Assembly (NCBI RefSeq): GCF_000504165.1
Contig: NZ_AYSE01000004.1
Span: 124,001 to 188,000 of the forward strand
Direction of reading: 5' to 3'
Source of the DNA: Bacillus sp. FJAT-14578
GTDB taxonomy: Bacteria; Bacillota; Bacilli; Bacillales; Bacillaceae_H
Length of the DNA stretch: 64,000 bases
The notes under the pieces were generated by a model that saw only the letters and a list, made by a program, of their open reading frames with translations, was not told where the DNA came from and ran no database searches. A program made the position numbers and the translations under genes. This document shows, in pieces, positions 8,466-17,535 of the stretch. Each line of letters starts with the position of its first letter. The first letter of the stretch is position 1.

Positions 8466-9857
8466 TTGGCAAACAAAGAATTGAGTAGAGGCTTGGAAGC
8501 ACGTCATATTCAGATGATTGCTTTGGGCGGTACAATTGGTGTTGGTTTATTTATGGGCTCAGCCAGCACGATTCAGTGGACAGGCCCGTCAGTCATGCTT
8601 GCTTATGCAATCTCGGGGATTTTTATATTTTTCATTATGCGTGCAATGGGGGAAATGTTGTATTTAGAGCCAAGTACAGGTTCATTTGCGACATTTGGCC
8701 ATAAGTATATACATCCATTGGCCGGATATATGACGGCATGGAGTAACTGGTTCCAGTGGGTGATCGTTGGGATGTCAGAAATTATAGCAGTTGGGGCATA
8801 CATGCAGTATTGGTTCCCGGACTTGCCTGCTTGGATACCAGGTGTCGTAGCGATGGTGATTCTTGGTGCAGCAAACTTAATTTCTGTAAAATCATTCGGT
8901 GAGTTTGAATTTTGGTTTGCGATGATTAAAATCGTGACCATTTTGTTGATGATTATTGCCGGGTTTGGTCTTATTTTCTTCGGACTGGGTAATGGGGGAG
9001 AGGCAATCGGATTATCTAACCTTTGGGAACATGGCGGCTTCTTTACAGGCGGCTGGACAGGGTTCTTCTTTGCTCTATCGCTCGTTGTCGGGGCTTATCA
9101 AGGTGTCGAATTAATTGGGATTACAGCCGGTGAAGCAAAAGATCCGAAGAAAACGTTAACGAATGCGATTCAAAGTACGATTTGGCGAATTTTAATTTTC
9201 TATATTGGTGCGATTTTTGTTATTGTAACGGTTTACCCATGGGATCAACTAACTTCAATTGGCAGCCCGTTTGTGGCCACTTTTGCAAAAGTCGGAATTA
9301 CGGCAGCGGCTGGATTGATTAACTTTGTTGTCATCACAGCTGCAATGTCCGGCTGTAATAGTGGTATTTATAGTGCAGGACGTATGCTATATACGTTAGG
9401 GATAAATGGACAAGCGCCGAAATATTTTACAACCATCTCTAATAACGGTGTGCCATTATTCGGTACGATCGGTGTGCTAATTGGATTAGCCATTGGCGTT
9501 ATTTTAAATTATATTGCACCAGAAAACTTATTCGTATATGTATACAGCGCAAGTGTACTTCCTGGTATGGTTCCATGGTTTGTCATCCTGATTAGTCAAA
9601 TTCGATTTAGAAAAGTGAAAGGGGCTGAAATGGATCATCATCCATTCAAAATGCCTTTTGCACCGGTGACAAACTATTTAACGATTGCCTATTTAATGAT
9701 GGTATTAATCGGTATGTGGTTTAATGAAGAAACACGTATTTCGCTTATTGTAGGGGTTATTTTCCTGGCTATCGTTGCCATTAGTTTTTATGCTTTTGGA
9801 ATAAACAAACGTGGTTTAGTAGATGGGCAAACAGATGATGAAGCAATTAATAAATAA
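8466..9857 (+). CDS. Amino-acid permease, APC superfamily
   Basis: The protein has 463 residues and about 12 predicted membrane helices. It opens with the AAT-family signature [21 protein letters not shown], followed by [20 protein letters not shown]. The TTG at 8466 is preferred because AGAGGAGG sits 7 bp upstream; the longer frame from 8385 has no site. It resembles the YbxG/RocE-type proton-coupled amino-acid permeases of Bacillus, but I cannot assign a substrate. It is a single-gene unit with a strong terminator behind it. Confidence 0.9.
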   Translation: MANKELSRGLEARHIQMIALGGTIGVGLFMGSASTIQWTGPSVMLAYAISGIFIFFIMRAMGEMLYLEPSTGSFATFGHKYIHPLAGYMTAWSNWFQWVIVGMSEIIAVGAYMQYWFPDLPAWIPGVVAMVILGAANLISVKSFGEFEFWFAMIKIVTILLMIIAGFGLIFFGLGNGGEAIGLSNLWEHGGFFTGGWTGFFFALSLVVGAYQGVELIGITAGEAKDPKKTLTNAIQSTIWRILIFYIGAIFVIVTVYPWDQLTSIGSPFVATFAKVGITAAAGLINFVVITAAMSGCNSGIYSAGRMLYTLGINGQAPKYFTTISNNGVPLFGTIGVLIGLAIGVILNYIAPENLFVYVYSASVLPGMVPWFVILISQIRFRKVKGAEMDHHPFKMPFAPVTNYLTIAYLMMVLIGMWFNEETRISLIVGVIFLAIVAISFYAFGINKRGLVDGQTDDEAINK

Positions 9858-9904
9858 TTCATTTTAGTTGATCAGTGTCAGAGTAAGTAATAGCGAATGA
9901 AATC

Positions 9905-9947
9905 AAAAGATAGGGACAGTTTTGATAACTGTCCCTATCTTTTTTTG
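9905..9947 (+). terminator. Permease terminator
   Basis: AAAAGATAGGGACAGT and ACTGTCCCTATCTTTT form a perfect stem followed by more T residues. Confidence 0.92.
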
Positions 9948-10132
9948 GTTAATGGTACTCAGACATATCACGGGGAACTTTGTCATAAATATGATAGATT
10001 TTGGATGGAAAATTGCATTATCGTAACTTGAGCCAAAAATCCACTGTATTTCAAAATTTAAAAAAGTTGCTAACTAAAAAGGAAGCTTTTACACTGAAGA
10101 AGCAGCAGAATAAATTTTACAGGTGATGAACG

Positions 10133-10804
10133 ATGGCTAAAACAATAGTGGAAAAACTGAACTTACAAAAATATAAAAAAGCAGCGGTGTTGAATTTACC
10201 GGATGGTGCCGATTATTTTGCGGACTTAGCGGATTATGATACAAAGCTAACCGATGGTACATATGATCTTATTTTTGCTTTTGTGTTGGATATGGAGTCT
10301 TTAAAAGAGCTCGTAAACAACGTGATCGAAAACCACTATCTCAATCAAAACGGCTATCTCTTTTTGGCTTATCCGAAAAAGGGGAATAAAGTATATCCGA
10401 CGTTTATCCATCGGGATGATTTATTAGCTGGGGTAGGTGCAGATGAAAATGGTTATGTGGGGACAAGTAACATTAAATTTGCGCGTATGGTGGGGTTAGA
10501 TGATGTTTTTACCGTTGTCGGTCTGAAGGAAGATTCTAAAAGCAAAAATCAAATATCTACAAAAGCAAGTCAATGCGTAGATGATTATATAGCGTTGATT
10601 CCGAGTGTGGAAAAGGATTTACAGGATACACCAGATTTACTTGCTTTTTATCAATCACTCACCCCAGGATACCGTAAAGATTGGGCCCGTTATGTGTACA
10701 GCGCCAAACAAGAGGCGACAAAAGCAAAACGTCGTGAAGAAATGAAAATGATTCTTGGAGCGGGTTATAAGAGCCGGGATTTATATCGACAAGATAAAAA
10801 ATGA
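10133..10804 (+). CDS. YdeI/OmdA-family protein with an extra N-terminal domain
   Basis: The C-terminal about 60 residues, FYQSLTPGYRKDWARYVYSA followed by Arg/Lys-rich EEMKMIL, match the bacteriocin-protection YdeI/OmpD-associated (OmdA) domain. The N-terminal about 140 residues (AAVLNLPDGADYF, DLIFAFVLDMESL, GYLFLAYPKKGN) look like the DUF3052-like partner domain often fused to it. The protein is cytosolic, 223 aa, with AGGTGATG before ATG 10133. The molecular function of the family is not established. It is monocistronic. Confidence 0.82.
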   Translation: MAKTIVEKLNLQKYKKAAVLNLPDGADYFADLADYDTKLTDGTYDLIFAFVLDMESLKELVNNVIENHYLNQNGYLFLAYPKKGNKVYPTFIHRDDLLAGVGADENGYVGTSNIKFARMVGLDDVFTVVGLKEDSKSKNQISTKASQCVDDYIALIPSVEKDLQDTPDLLAFYQSLTPGYRKDWARYVYSAKQEATKAKRREEMKMILGAGYKSRDLYRQDKK

Positions 10805-10837
10805 TTTGAATCCTCACTAAACTTTTAACATCAGATG

Positions 10838-10883
10838 AAACAGCCATTTCCTTTGTCAGAACAAAAGGGAATGGCTGTTTTTT
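10838..10883 (+). terminator. Terminator after the YdeI-like gene
   Basis: AAACAGCCATT pairs with AATGGCTGTTT and is followed by TTTATTT. It may also serve the convergent gene that ends at 10946. Confidence 0.85.
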
Positions 10884-10945
10884 ATTTGGTGCGGAAATTT
10901 TTGATGATCTCATTCGCTCAGTAGGGTATAGACTCTAAGTACGAT

Positions 10946-12124
10946 TTATATCTCCACTTGTGACGCCGCATCTTTTTCCCTACTTGTTTTAAGCGCAGAA
11001 GCAATGAGTACAACAAGACTCACAGCCCCGATGCCGATTAACACAGCAGTAGGCGTATTCCAGTTCAGGCTTTTGCCGAAGAACATGAGCTCTCGCAGGC
11101 CTTCAACCATGAAGCGCATCGGCAGCCAAGAGTACACCCAGTCCCGGTAAAAGGGCGACATGAACTCTGGGGCCATTGCCAATAGGGGTGCGCCAAAAAA
11201 CAAAATGAGAATGAAAAGCGGAATACCTCGCATGCCCAGCCATGACAAGACCGCTGAAATCATTAAGAAAAAGCTGAAAAATGCAAGCGATAAAAAGAGA
11301 GCAATGTCTGTAAACTGCGGAATGTCGACTCCTAATAGATTGACGATCCAAGTTAAGCCGAATCCGGCAACCAGCGCGAGTACGATGCCCATCAGTACTT
11401 GTATAAAGCGAGTCGTTACGTCTTCTTTGCGATTAGCAATTGAGAGCTTATTTACCATGAAAAAGAGAACGACAGATCCAGCAATGCTTGCCATCCAAAG
11501 CGGCTGGAATAATGAGACGGGCGCGTTTCCATTCATACTGTTTGTACCGATTTCGTTGACGTTTGTTACCGTTTTGATGATGGGTGAAACCAACAGTGAG
11601 GCTTGTGTCGCCGTGATGGTCCCGCCTTGTTTTTCAAATCCCGCTAATAATTGTGTACGTACCTGTTGATTGATGGTGTCAACGACACCGTTTAACACCT
11701 GGCCAGCCACGTTTGACGCCAGCGTGTTCATTCCCTGGTTAATCAAAATGTGCACCTCGGGTGAAGAGGGCATTGGCGTTCGTAGAGACGCTTGTTTTGC
11801 ACTAAAATCTTTCGGAATCACGAGCGCTGCGTAATATTCTTGATTATCTAATCCTCGTTTTACTTTTTCCTCGCTATCCACTTCGATCCATTTCACAGGC
11901 GACTCTTTCGGTGCTTTTTCTTTGATCATGTCCGCCATTTTGTCTCCCATATTCAACTTTCCTTGGTTCGGGATGTCGACCCCTTCATCTTCATTCACGA
12001 ACGCAACAGGCAAGTTTTTTGGTGTTGGTTTAACAGATGGAGCCAATGTTAGTCCGAAAATCAAAACAACCGCTAACACGATGATCGGTGAGAGAAGAAC
12101 GAATTTATTCTTTAATAATTTCAT
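10946..12124 (-). CDS. YhgE/Pip-like ABC-2-type membrane protein
   Basis: The protein has 392 residues. One N-terminal membrane helix (about 8-28) is followed by a large extracytoplasmic domain (about 30-205, containing LPVAFVNEDEG, YYAALVIPKDF and VHILINQGMN), then five or so C-terminal membrane helices. This topology and the VAFVNEDEG motif are those of the YhgE/Pip and DUF3533 group of ABC-2-related exporters. AAAGGAGG lies 7 bp before the ATG. It is divergent from a TetR-family gene across 185 bp, the usual arrangement for a TetR-controlled efflux component. No ATPase gene is adjacent. Confidence 0.85.
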   Translation of the reverse strand: MKLLKNKFVLLSPIIVLAVVLIFGLTLAPSVKPTPKNLPVAFVNEDEGVDIPNQGKLNMGDKMADMIKEKAPKESPVKWIEVDSEEKVKRGLDNQEYYAALVIPKDFSAKQASLRTPMPSSPEVHILINQGMNTLASNVAGQVLNGVVDTINQQVRTQLLAGFEKQGGTITATQASLLVSPIIKTVTNVNEIGTNSMNGNAPVSLFQPLWMASIAGSVVLFFMVNKLSIANRKEDVTTRFIQVLMGIVLALVAGFGLTWIVNLLGVDIPQFTDIALFLSLAFFSFFLMISAVLSWLGMRGIPLFILILFFGAPLLAMAPEFMSPFYRDWVYSWLPMRFMVEGLRELMFFGKSLNWNTPTAVLIGIGAVSLVVLIASALKTSREKDAASQVEI

Positions 12125-12309
12125 GTTTATCCTCCTTTATTTAATGTGGACATGTAATGGACACCGTGTTGATTAATGTTCACAATGTAAATTATAATGA
12201 TTGAGATGAGAACTGCAATAAACAATAAATGCGCGAATGTCCGTTACTTAACATAGTCGCGTGTTTTGTTCATTAATGATAAAAAATTGTGAAGAAAGGT
12301 CGAAGGCAT

Positions 12310-12918
12310 ATGTCAGATTCAAAAACAGATCGACGAGTTGTTCGGACGAAAAGACTGGTACGGGACGCACTAACGGAATTGATGGAGGAAAAAGGGTTTG
12401 AAGGCATCACGGTCCGAGACCTAACGGAAAAAGCGGATATTAATCGCGGTACGTTCTATTTGCATTACCGTGATAAATATGATTTGCTGGAGCAAAGTGA
12501 AAATGAAATTATTCAAGAAATTCAGGAGTTCATAAAAGAAGCGAATCCAAATGATATCGTTAATGCCAACATGCTTGGTGAGCCGCTGCCGTTTGTCGTG
12601 AAGCTATTTGAATACATCAAGGAAAACGGCCGGTTTATGAAGCTTATTTTAGGGCCGCAGGGAGACCCCGCTTTTCAAGTAAAGCTGAAGGAGTTCATGA
12701 AAGAAAATTTTCTCCAAAAGATACAAACGATTTCAACGGAAGAAGACATGCTTGTGCCTGTCGATTACTTACTGGCGTACGTGACGTCCGCTCACCTTGG
12801 TGTCATCCAGCAATGGCTAGCGGATGACTTGAAGCAATCTCCTCAAGAAATGGCGCTCACCCTGGCGAAAATGACCTTTTTCGGCCCCGGTTATGTGGCG
12901 GGGATACGGAAGGATTAA
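12310..12918 (+). CDS. TetR/AcrR-family transcriptional regulator
   Basis: The helix-turn-helix lies at about residues 8-55 (VRDALTELMEEKGFEGITVR, then DLTEKADINRGTFYLHYRDK) with a C-terminal TetR_C_8-like ligand domain (about 80-185). ATG 12310 is used, with GAAGG 4-5 bp upstream; GTG 12289 is the alternative. Its position divergent from the YhgE-like gene suggests it represses that gene and perhaps itself. The intergenic segment has repeated TGGACAT/TGGACAC words (about 12148-12163) and an inverted ATGTCC (about 12237), possible operator parts. The effector is unknown. Confidence 0.9.
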   Translation: MSDSKTDRRVVRTKRLVRDALTELMEEKGFEGITVRDLTEKADINRGTFYLHYRDKYDLLEQSENEIIQEIQEFIKEANPNDIVNANMLGEPLPFVVKLFEYIKENGRFMKLILGPQGDPAFQVKLKEFMKENFLQKIQTISTEEDMLVPVDYLLAYVTSAHLGVIQQWLADDLKQSPQEMALTLAKMTFFGPGYVAGIRKD

Positions 12919-12995
12919 ACGTCTGAGTGTCTGAATACGGTGACGTGTTCAAAGCATTCAGGCTTATATGTGTCGTGTTTGTGCAGAAAGTTTAA

Positions 12996-13030
12996 AAAGG
13001 CAGGAACTTGTTAGGAATTCCTGCCTTTAT
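12996..13030 (+). terminator. Terminator after the TetR gene
   Basis: AAAGGCAGGAA pairs with TTCCTGCCTTT; it can also work on the minus strand. Confidence 0.82.
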
Positions 13031-13111
13031 GTTTAAAGGCTGTACTTTCTTTTCCAACGCTTAAATACATTAAGGTATTTATATTTAGGAGACATATGAG
13101 AAAAACATTCT

Positions 13112-13438
13112 TTATTTAATCAATCCATGCTTTTTCAATGAATCGATAAGCGCTTCTTTAGGTTGAAAACCAGTTATCCTCTTCACAAGTTGGTTATCTT
13201 GAAAAAGCAATAATGTAGGCAATCCTAGTACTTGAAACTTACTTATAAAATCCTCATTATCATCTGCATTCACTTTTACAATTTTTAATCCAAATTCTTG
13301 ATGAATTTCCTCCAAAACAGGGGATAACATCCTGCATGGAGGACACCATGGAGCCCAACAATCTATAAGCACTGAATTACTTGTTTGGATTTCTTTAAAA
13401 ATTTCTTGTCTATCTGCTTCTATTATCACATTTCTCAC
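13112..13438 (-). CDS. Thioredoxin-family protein with a CPPC active site
   Basis: The protein has 108 residues and the thioredoxin fold. The active site is WAPWCPPCRMLSP (Cys 32 and 35), where classical thioredoxin has WCGPC, and the cis-proline segment is GLPTLLLF. A Pro-Pro centre shifts redox potential relative to Gly-Pro. The start is a GTG (13436-13438) preceded by AGAAAGG. It is divergent from a LysR regulator with an AAGTA-N7-TACTT palindrome between them, suggesting redox-responsive control. It is a cytosolic paralogue rather than the housekeeping trxA. Confidence 0.9.
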   Translation of the reverse strand: MRNVIIEADRQEIFKEIQTSNSVLIDCWAPWCPPCRMLSPVLEEIHQEFGLKIVKVNADDNEDFISKFQVLGLPTLLLFQDNQLVKRITGFQPKEALIDSLKKHGLIK

Positions 13439-13491
13439 CTTTCTTTTATTTGTATTTGATTTTGATTGTAGTATATGATGAATTTTAATAT

Positions 13492-13508
13492 AAGTAAAAT
13501 TAATACTT
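13492..13508. promoter_or_regulatory. Candidate LysR-type operator between trx-like and lysR genes
   Basis: AAGTA-N7-TACTT is an inverted repeat of the dyad size used by LysR proteins (T-N11-A-like). It lies midway in the 117-bp divergent intergenic region. Assignment is by position and symmetry only. Confidence 0.4.
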
Positions 13509-13555
13509 TTAATATTATTTATAAGTAAAAACTAATACATAAAAAGAGGTGTTCC

Positions 13556-14470
13556 ATGACCTTATTTCAATTAGAAGTTTTCTTAAAGGTAGTTGAAACG
13601 GGAAGTTTTACAAAAGCTGGAGAGCAAATCGGTCTTTCACAATCTGCAGTCAGTCAAGCAGTAGCAGCCTTGGAATCAGAATTAAATATTAAATTATTAA
13701 ACCGAAACAGAAATGGTGTCAGCTTAACAAAAATAGGAGAACGCATCACGGGTCTTATTAAAGATTTGATCATGATCAAAACAAAAATAATAAATGAAGC
13801 AACTGGAATCACGGAAATCGAAACTGGGACAATACGAGTTGGAAGTATTTCAAGTATGTCAGCTAAATTACTGCCGGGAATGATCAGTTCGTTTAAAAAA
13901 CGATTTCCCGGTGTGGAAGTCATTCTCTATGAAGGAAGTTATGAGGAGGTTAGAAATTGGATTAAATTGTCGGTTATTGATGTTGGTGTTGTCTCTGAGG
14001 AAAAGTATGAATTTGAATTTATTCCTCTGCTTCAAGATAAAATGGTCGTTTTTGTACCGGAAAATCACGGATTGAGTAATCAGTCATACATACATTTAAA
14101 GGAAATCGCTACTGAACCTTTCATAATGCCAAAAGAATGTCATAGTGTACTTCATACAATTTTTAAGGAACAAGGAATATCTCCAATTATTCAATTTGAA
14201 GTCCGTGACATAGCCACCATTATAGCAATGGTTCAAGAAGGGGTTGGAAATACGATACTTCCGGAGATGGCCATTCCTGCAACATTGACCAAAGTCAACG
14301 CCGCCTATTTAAGCCCGCAAGTGTATCAAAATTTAGGGCTTGAGGTACGTTCAAAAGATTACATTAGTCCTGTAGTAACTGCTTTTATTCACGAGACACA
14401 AGAATACACAAAAAATTTATCATTAAAATTGTTTAACAGCTATCAATCGGTTGTAGTGAAAAAAAGGTAA
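13556..14470 (+). CDS. LysR-family transcriptional regulator
   Basis: A LysR helix-turn-helix occupies about residues 1-60 (LEVFLKVVETGSFTKAGEQ, SQSAVSQAVAALE), followed by the periplasmic-binding-like effector domain (about 90-295). The 304-aa length is standard. AGAGGTG precedes ATG 13556. It is divergently transcribed from the thioredoxin-like gene, so that gene is its likely target, with autoregulation usual for the family. There is no Cys pair arrangement clearly like OxyR; the inducer cannot be predicted. Confidence 0.93.
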   Translation: MTLFQLEVFLKVVETGSFTKAGEQIGLSQSAVSQAVAALESELNIKLLNRNRNGVSLTKIGERITGLIKDLIMIKTKIINEATGITEIETGTIRVGSISSMSAKLLPGMISSFKKRFPGVEVILYEGSYEEVRNWIKLSVIDVGVVSEEKYEFEFIPLLQDKMVVFVPENHGLSNQSYIHLKEIATEPFIMPKECHSVLHTIFKEQGISPIIQFEVRDIATIIAMVQEGVGNTILPEMAIPATLTKVNAAYLSPQVYQNLGLEVRSKDYISPVVTAFIHETQEYTKNLSLKLFNSYQSVVVKKR

Positions 14471-14631
14471 ATAAAATAGATGATATCCTATATGAAAATT
14501 AATAGGTCTATGAAGAAGACTAAGAGGTTTGTCATTGAAATCATCTTCTACCGAAAAAAGGAATGAATTGTTACAAGGGAGGGAATGTAATAAATAATAT
14601 GTGAACATTCTTTGGAGAGAGGGTGAGTGAT

Positions 14632-15141
14632 ATGGGCTTTTTTGGCATGCTAATTTTGATTGTTCTGGTATACTTTTTAATCGTAAAGCCGCTGACAGGA
14701 AGGAATCGCCGCAGCGGTTATTACGGCAACGACCACAGATACGAGAATGACCGTCAATATGCTGGCGGACGGGGATATGGTCCGGATTATAGACAGGATT
14801 ACGGGCCAGGAGGGTACTATGGTCCGCGCGGCATGGGAATGGGTGGAGGACTTGGCGGAATCGGCGCATTCGCCGGAGGATTGGCAGCCGGGGCCTTGCT
14901 GACCCAGCTGTTTGAACAGGGGAGGATTGGGCTTGATCAGTACCAGCACCTTCAGCAGCTTGAAGACCATGAAGCGATTCAGGAGTTGATGGACCAGAAC
15001 ATTCTTCAAGAAGGAGAAATCAACGAACTTCAGGAGCAATCCGATTTTGATCATAACGATGATTTAGGTGCCGATGATCAGGACTACGGAGACGGAGGGG
15101 GATTTGACGACTTCGGAGGCGGAGATGATAACTGGACATAA
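14632..15141 (+). CDS. Membrane-anchored Gly/Tyr/Arg-rich protein with acidic tail
   Basis: The protein has 169 residues from ATG 14632 (GAGAGGG about 10 bp upstream; GTG 14623 is too close to the site). A single N-terminal membrane helix (FFGMLILIVLVYFLIV) is followed by a Tyr/Arg/Gly/Asp low-complexity stretch (about 25-70), a glycine-rich hydrophobic segment (MGGGLGGIGAFAGGLAAGA, about 70-90), a helix that looks amphipathic, and a very acidic Asp/Gly tail. I do not recognise a family with known function. The layout suggests an envelope-associated, partly disordered protein. A terminator follows. Confidence 0.75.
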   Translation: MGFFGMLILIVLVYFLIVKPLTGRNRRSGYYGNDHRYENDRQYAGGRGYGPDYRQDYGPGGYYGPRGMGMGGGLGGIGAFAGGLAAGALLTQLFEQGRIGLDQYQHLQQLEDHEAIQELMDQNILQEGEINELQEQSDFDHNDDLGADDQDYGDGGGFDDFGGGDDNWT

Positions 15142-15217
15142 AAATCCAAAGACTCTTCAGCTGTAGACAAAAGAAAGGCATCCTTTCCGTTTGTCTTACT
15201 ACCTTTAAAGAAAGGTG

Positions 15218-15254
15218 AAACCTCTTAAAGATTTTGTCTTTAGGAGGTTTTTTT
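15218..15254 (+). terminator. Terminator after the Gly/Tyr-rich gene
   Basis: AAACCTCTTAAAGA pairs with TCTTTAGGAGGTTT and runs into a T tract. Confidence 0.85.
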
Positions 15255-15282
15255 ATTAGGGATAGAGATTTAAAGTCGACGA

Positions 15283-17040
15283 CTAATCATTGGGTGGTGA
15301 CAGTGCACTTTTAACAATGGGTTCTGGCAGCTTTTCTATCGTTACTTTTTGGACAGCTTTCTCAATCATTGCAGCGAAGGCTTCTGCTCCTGCGGGCTTC
15401 AAATGAACCCCGTCATTTACAAAATATTCATTATGATTGGCACTGGTCGAGTACCAATCGACGATGGACATATTCGAGTGCTTTTTTGAAATCTCCTCAA
15501 GGGTTTTATTCACGATTGCCTCCCAAGGCCGAGGTACCCTTACATTGATGAAAAGAACCTTTCTCTCTTTCCCGATAATCCCTAATAGGTCCGTTAGTGT
15601 TTTCTCTGGGAAAGGCCCGTTTGTACCGAGTTCAATGATTACTATATCGCCTAAGTTATTTGTATTTTTTAATTGATTGATAATGCTAAAAGCATCCCGC
15701 ATTTGGCGACTGACTTTAGCATCAATCGTGATATTTGAAAACCTTTCTTTTAAAAATGGAGCCGGGATGATTAAAACAGAATCCCCGATGGCAGTAATTC
15801 TTTCGGTTATCGCTGCTTGAATGGGATTTGGCTGTGTTCCAGTATTGTTTTCTTTGTTTGATAAAACTATTTTTGCAGCCGTTTTCTGAATCGGCTGATG
15901 GCTAATTTCCTCATGGAACGCTACTGCGATTTTGTGGTTTGAGAATTTAGGAACACTATCTGCACAAACAACAAGGAAACAGACGGTTGTGATAAGGACA
16001 AACGAATTTTTTGCATTGAATCGGAATGTACCTTGACGGATTGGCTTTTCAACGAAAGTGTAGGATAGAGAGGCTAATATAAAAGTAAGCGTTATCTCTA
16101 GGGCGGCTTTTATATAATCCACTCCGCCTGTGTTTACGTTTGAATTCATTAGCATGATTACAGGATAATGCCATAAATAAATTCCGTAAGAGCGAATGCC
16201 AATCCATTTTAATGGTTTTGCCCCCATTATTTTATTCGCTATAACAGTAGACGGCATGGAAAGGGAAAGAACCAACAAAGCCGTTGTAATCGACAATAAA
16301 ACCATACCGCCCCGGTACACAAAGCTATCGTATTGATTGGTATATACAACCATGAGTAAAAAGACGGAAATACCAATAATACCCATTACTTCGAATGTCC
16401 ATTTTCTAACTTTGTTTGCATGGTTGGTTAACTGTTGGTGAGGGAGGAGCAGCGCAAAGCTTGAACCGATCAATAAGGAGAACATTCTTGTGTCGGTTCC
16501 GTAATAAACCCTGCTCGGGTCAAAATGCGGTTCGTGCATCATCATCATCCATACCGCGGACAAAATGGCCCCGATACTAATGAGAAGGAAGAGTATTTTT
16601 CGATTTTTTACAAATTTGAATGAGTAAAGAATAACCGGTGCCCAGATGATATAAAACTGTTCTTCTATTGCCAAAGACCAAAAATGTGTCAGTAAAGAGG
16701 TTATTCCAAACGATTCAAAATAGGACAAATCCTGAAAAATATAGTGCCAATTACTATAATAAAAAATAGCCGCAATGCTATCCTTGTGTAAGTTTGTGAC
16801 TAATTCAGGCTGGAAAACGGGAATGAATATATTCAAAATAAATAACAACAGAAACATTGCCGGCAAGAGCCTTTTCGCTCGTCGAATCCAAAAATGCTTC
16901 AAATCAATCGTTTTGCTGTGATTCCATTCCCATGCCAAAAGGCTTGTAATCAAGAAGCCGGAAAGGACAAAAAATACGGTAACCCCTAAAAATCCGCCCG
17001 CAGCGAACGGAATATTTAAGTGGTACGCGATGACAGGCAA
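15283..17040 (-). CDS. OatA/YrhL-type O-acyltransferase with C-terminal SGNH domain
   Basis: About ten membrane helices form an acyltransferase-3 domain (FFVLSGFLITSLL, FWIRRAKRLLPAMF, HFWSLAIEEQFY), followed from about residue 410 by an extracytoplasmic SGNH esterase-like domain (AIGDSVLI, IELGTNG, catalytic NDGVHLKPAG). Proteins of this plan O-acetylate peptidoglycan or wall polymers. The start is unsettled. The called TTG at 17040 falls inside the family's N-terminal motif: the frame continues upstream as FRYIPGLDGLRALAV to about 17094. An ATG nearby (about 17096) is out of frame by one base at a run of five A. Either a CTG at 17109 is used or one A is missing. Confidence 0.87.
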   Translation of the reverse strand: MPVIAYHLNIPFAAGGFLGVTVFFVLSGFLITSLLAWEWNHSKTIDLKHFWIRRAKRLLPAMFLLLFILNIFIPVFQPELVTNLHKDSIAAIFYYSNWHYIFQDLSYFESFGITSLLTHFWSLAIEEQFYIIWAPVILYSFKFVKNRKILFLLISIGAILSAVWMMMMHEPHFDPSRVYYGTDTRMFSLLIGSSFALLLPHQQLTNHANKVRKWTFEVMGIIGISVFLLMVVYTNQYDSFVYRGGMVLLSITTALLVLSLSMPSTVIANKIMGAKPLKWIGIRSYGIYLWHYPVIMLMNSNVNTGGVDYIKAALEITLTFILASLSYTFVEKPIRQGTFRFNAKNSFVLITTVCFLVVCADSVPKFSNHKIAVAFHEEISHQPIQKTAAKIVLSNKENNTGTQPNPIQAAITERITAIGDSVLIIPAPFLKERFSNITIDAKVSRQMRDAFSIINQLKNTNNLGDIVIIELGTNGPFPEKTLTDLLGIIGKERKVLFINVRVPRPWEAIVNKTLEEISKKHSNMSIVDWYSTSANHNEYFVNDGVHLKPAGAEAFAAMIEKAVQKVTIEKLPEPIVKSALSPPND

Positions 17041-17265
17041 AACAGCTAATGCCCTCAGCCCATCTAAACCGGGTATGTATCGAAAGGATTTTTCATTAGC
17101 GGTTGACAGATTTAGACGCCCCCTTTTTTCATCACGTTGGTCAATACGTATCCGCAGTTCGTATGATACAGCACTTCATTCATTATTTAAGCCCTATACA
17201 TATTAATATTAGAGAGAGTTAAAATGTATGTGAAAAAGAGAATGCGGCACATGGGGTGAGAATAA

Positions 17266-17364
17266 ATGAAGTTTCCATTGAAAAAGGATGGATGGTTGAC
17301 AATGATTGTTTGGGGAACAAATCAAAGAAAAAAGACCGTTTTCGATCCTTTTTTCTTTGACTAA
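17266..17364 (+). pseudogene. 32-codon ORF, probable gene remnant
   Basis: ATG 17266 follows GGGGTGAG and encodes MKFPLKKDGWLTMIVWG, a beginning that resembles small Bacillus membrane proteins with a PH-like domain (YyaB type). The frame then runs into a hairpin (TCAAAGAAAAAAG/CTTTTTTCTTTGA, about 17322-17360) and stops. The impression is of a gene start fused to a terminator after an internal deletion. The rest of 17041-17489 shows nothing else convincing. Confidence 0.3.
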
Positions 17365-17489
17365 GATTTAATAAAGATGACATGAATAATGAAAAAAGAT
17401 TGTTATGAATTTCATGACCACTCGTTATTGTTTATAAGAAACTTCCTACTAAATGTAAGCGAGTTTATACAGTTCAATAAACCATTAGC

Positions 17490-17535
17490 AGCCAATCAAA
17501 AAAACACTTGGATTCCAAGCGTTTTTTGATTGGCT
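17490..17535 (-). terminator. Terminator of the VTT-domain gene
   Basis: AGCCAATCAAAAAA and TTTTTTGATTGGCT flank an inner CTTGG/CCAAG stem. It works on both strands and overlaps the stop of the minus-strand gene. Confidence 0.85.

Noticed and set aside
5588..14533. Identical 16-mer GACTAAGAGGTTTGTC at 5588-5603 and 14518-14533
   Set aside because: One such match is about what chance predicts in 64 kb, and the flanks differ completely.
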